DNA of 31,755 bases from Candidatus Falkowiibacteriota bacterium (lineage in GTDB: Bacteria > Patescibacteriota > Patescibacteriia > UBA2591 > JABMQE01), in NCBI GenBank assembly GCA_013203415.1, contig JABMQE010000106.1:1-31755 (forward strand), written 5' to 3'. Below the pieces are notes generated by a model that saw only the letters and a program-made list of their open reading frames with translations, searched no databases and was not told the DNA's origin. The stretch's first letter is position 1; every line of letters begins with the position of its first letter. The translations under genes and the position numbers were made by a program. Positions 31,187 through 31,755 of the stretch are shown here, piece by piece.

Positions 31187-31230
31187 TACGTATTTAAATA
31201 CGTATTTAAATACGTATTAAAATAAGTATT
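31187..31230. repeat. 12-bp tandem repeat between two glycosyltransferase genes
   Basis: Units of the form TACGTATTTAAA repeated about three times, then a degenerate TAAGTATTTATG that contains the next start codon. Each junction forms the palindrome TACGTATTTAAATACGTA. It starts close to the stop of the upstream gene. Confidence 0.8.
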
Positions 31231-31231
31231 T

Positions 31232-31755
31232 ATGAAAATAATGATGCTAAGCGGAGATAGGAGTTTGGTCGCTGGAAAACGCGGAGCGTTTTATTATACT
31301 TTGGAGGAGTTGAGTAAGTATTGCGAGCGGATTGATGTGCTATGTCCATTGGAACAAGAAAACAAGAAAACAAGAAAACAAGAAAACAAGTTTTTTGATA
31401 ATGTTTATTTACATCCTGGTGAAGAGAGTAAGATTAGACAGATATTTTATTTAGCGAAAAAGGGAATAGAGCTTTGGGACAAGGAAAAGCATGATATTGT
31501 TTTGATTCATGAGTATCCGCCTTTTTATAATTCTTTAGGAGCAAGATTATTGTCTAAAAAGATTAATGCGAAATTTGTAGTGGAAATTCATCATATAATT
31601 GGTTATCCAAAGCAAGCGGACTTAAAAGAGAAGTTTCATTTTTTGTTGTCTAAGATTTTTATTCCAAGAGATTGCAGAAGATTTGAGGCAGTTCGGATTG
31701 TTAATAAAAAACAAGTGCCAGAGTTTTTAAGAGGTTTGGGAGTAAGCGAGGCAAA
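31232..31755 (+). CDS. GT4-like glycosyltransferase, N-terminal part (cut by window end)
   Basis: Open from the ATG at 31232 (MKIMMLSGDRSLVAGKRGAF) to the window edge, about 174 residues. The start, IDVLCPLE, HDIVLIHEYPPFYNSLGARL and VVEIHHIIGYP fit the acceptor half of a GT-B enzyme; the donor half and the EX7E motif lie outside. Residues about 42-53 (ENKKTRKQENK) come from an octamer tandem repeat. It follows the previous GT by 46 nt. The family call rests on the N-terminal half only. Confidence 0.7.
   Translation, partial: MKIMMLSGDRSLVAGKRGAFYYTLEELSKYCERIDVLCPLEQENKKTRKQENKFFDNVYLHPGEESKIRQIFYLAKKGIELWDKEKHDIVLIHEYPPFYNSLGARLLSKKINAKFVVEIHHIIGYPKQADLKEKFHFLLSKIFIPRDCRRFEAVRIVNKKQVPEFLRGLGVSEA
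31353..31390 (+). repeat. Near-perfect octamer tract (AACAAGAA) in glycosyltransferase gene
   Basis: Four perfect AACAAGAA units (31353-31384) plus AACAAG. Eight is not a multiple of three, so unit number would control the reading frame. Confidence 0.95.

Overview
The window looks like a chromosomal segment from a Patescibacteria (Candidate Phyla Radiation) bacterium. The basis is gene content: a DUF4012 envelope protein, a DUF5667 protein paired with an ECF-like sigma factor, a very large S-layer-type protein with short 'VFP' repeats, many GT4 glycosyltransferases, and many small palindromic repeats. The DNA is AT-rich, most genes lack a Shine-Dalgarno (SD) site, and TGA acts as a stop. Placement below the superphylum cannot be made from sequence alone.

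Layout. 1-163: 3' end of RNase P RNA and its terminator. 293-1873: a secreted protein with two PKD-like repeats. 2064-11188: first surface-polysaccharide cluster on the + strand (polyprenyl-phosphate sugar-1-phosphate transferase, a membrane-anchored unknown, three GT4 enzymes, DUF4012 protein). A four-helix-bundle (S23/IVP) gene sits between two of the GTs, flanked by inverted heptamer arrays. 11247-11525: a promoter, a long imperfect hairpin and a terminator, perhaps a small RNA. 11527-12018: a hicBA toxin-antitoxin pair (- strand). 12073-14180: a pyrD-pyrC operon with strong SD sites and richer G+C than its surroundings. 14202-14630: a small HTH regulator (- strand) with a palindrome at its own start site. 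14701-16760: ECF-like sigma factor, structured leader RNA, DUF5667 protein. 16802-21180: multi-promoter region, long leader and the S-layer-type protein. 21205-22223: TPR membrane protein and a 57-residue single-span protein. 22241-31755: second polysaccharide cluster (GT4 on - strand; UDP-glucuronate 4-epimerase type, UDP-sugar dehydrogenase, UDP-xylose synthase type, GT4, B12-binding radical SAM, GT4, and a GT4 cut by the window end).

How the genes fit together. The dehydrogenase, 4-epimerase and decarboxylase would supply UDP-uronic acids and UDP-pentose. The sugar-phosphate transferase would start a glycan on undecaprenyl phosphate, the GT4 enzymes would extend it, and the S-layer-type, DUF4012 and PKD-like proteins would share the surface. 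The sigma/DUF5667 pair probably senses or controls envelope state.

The most unusual content is repeat biology. (a) A 39-bp palindrome is found inserted twice, in opposite orientations, at the same motif (CGAAACTA^CGAAA) within a 47-bp dispersed repeat whose empty copies are also present; one filled copy lies in frame inside a glycosyltransferase, the other reaches a glycosyltransferase start codon. (b) Tandem repeats with 7- or 8-nt units recur in and between glycosyltransferase genes, some nearly perfect, which could allow phase variation. (c) An S23-type gene is bracketed by inverted heptamer arrays. (d) Several genes have a -10 element only about 6 nt before the start codon, predicting leaderless mRNAs.
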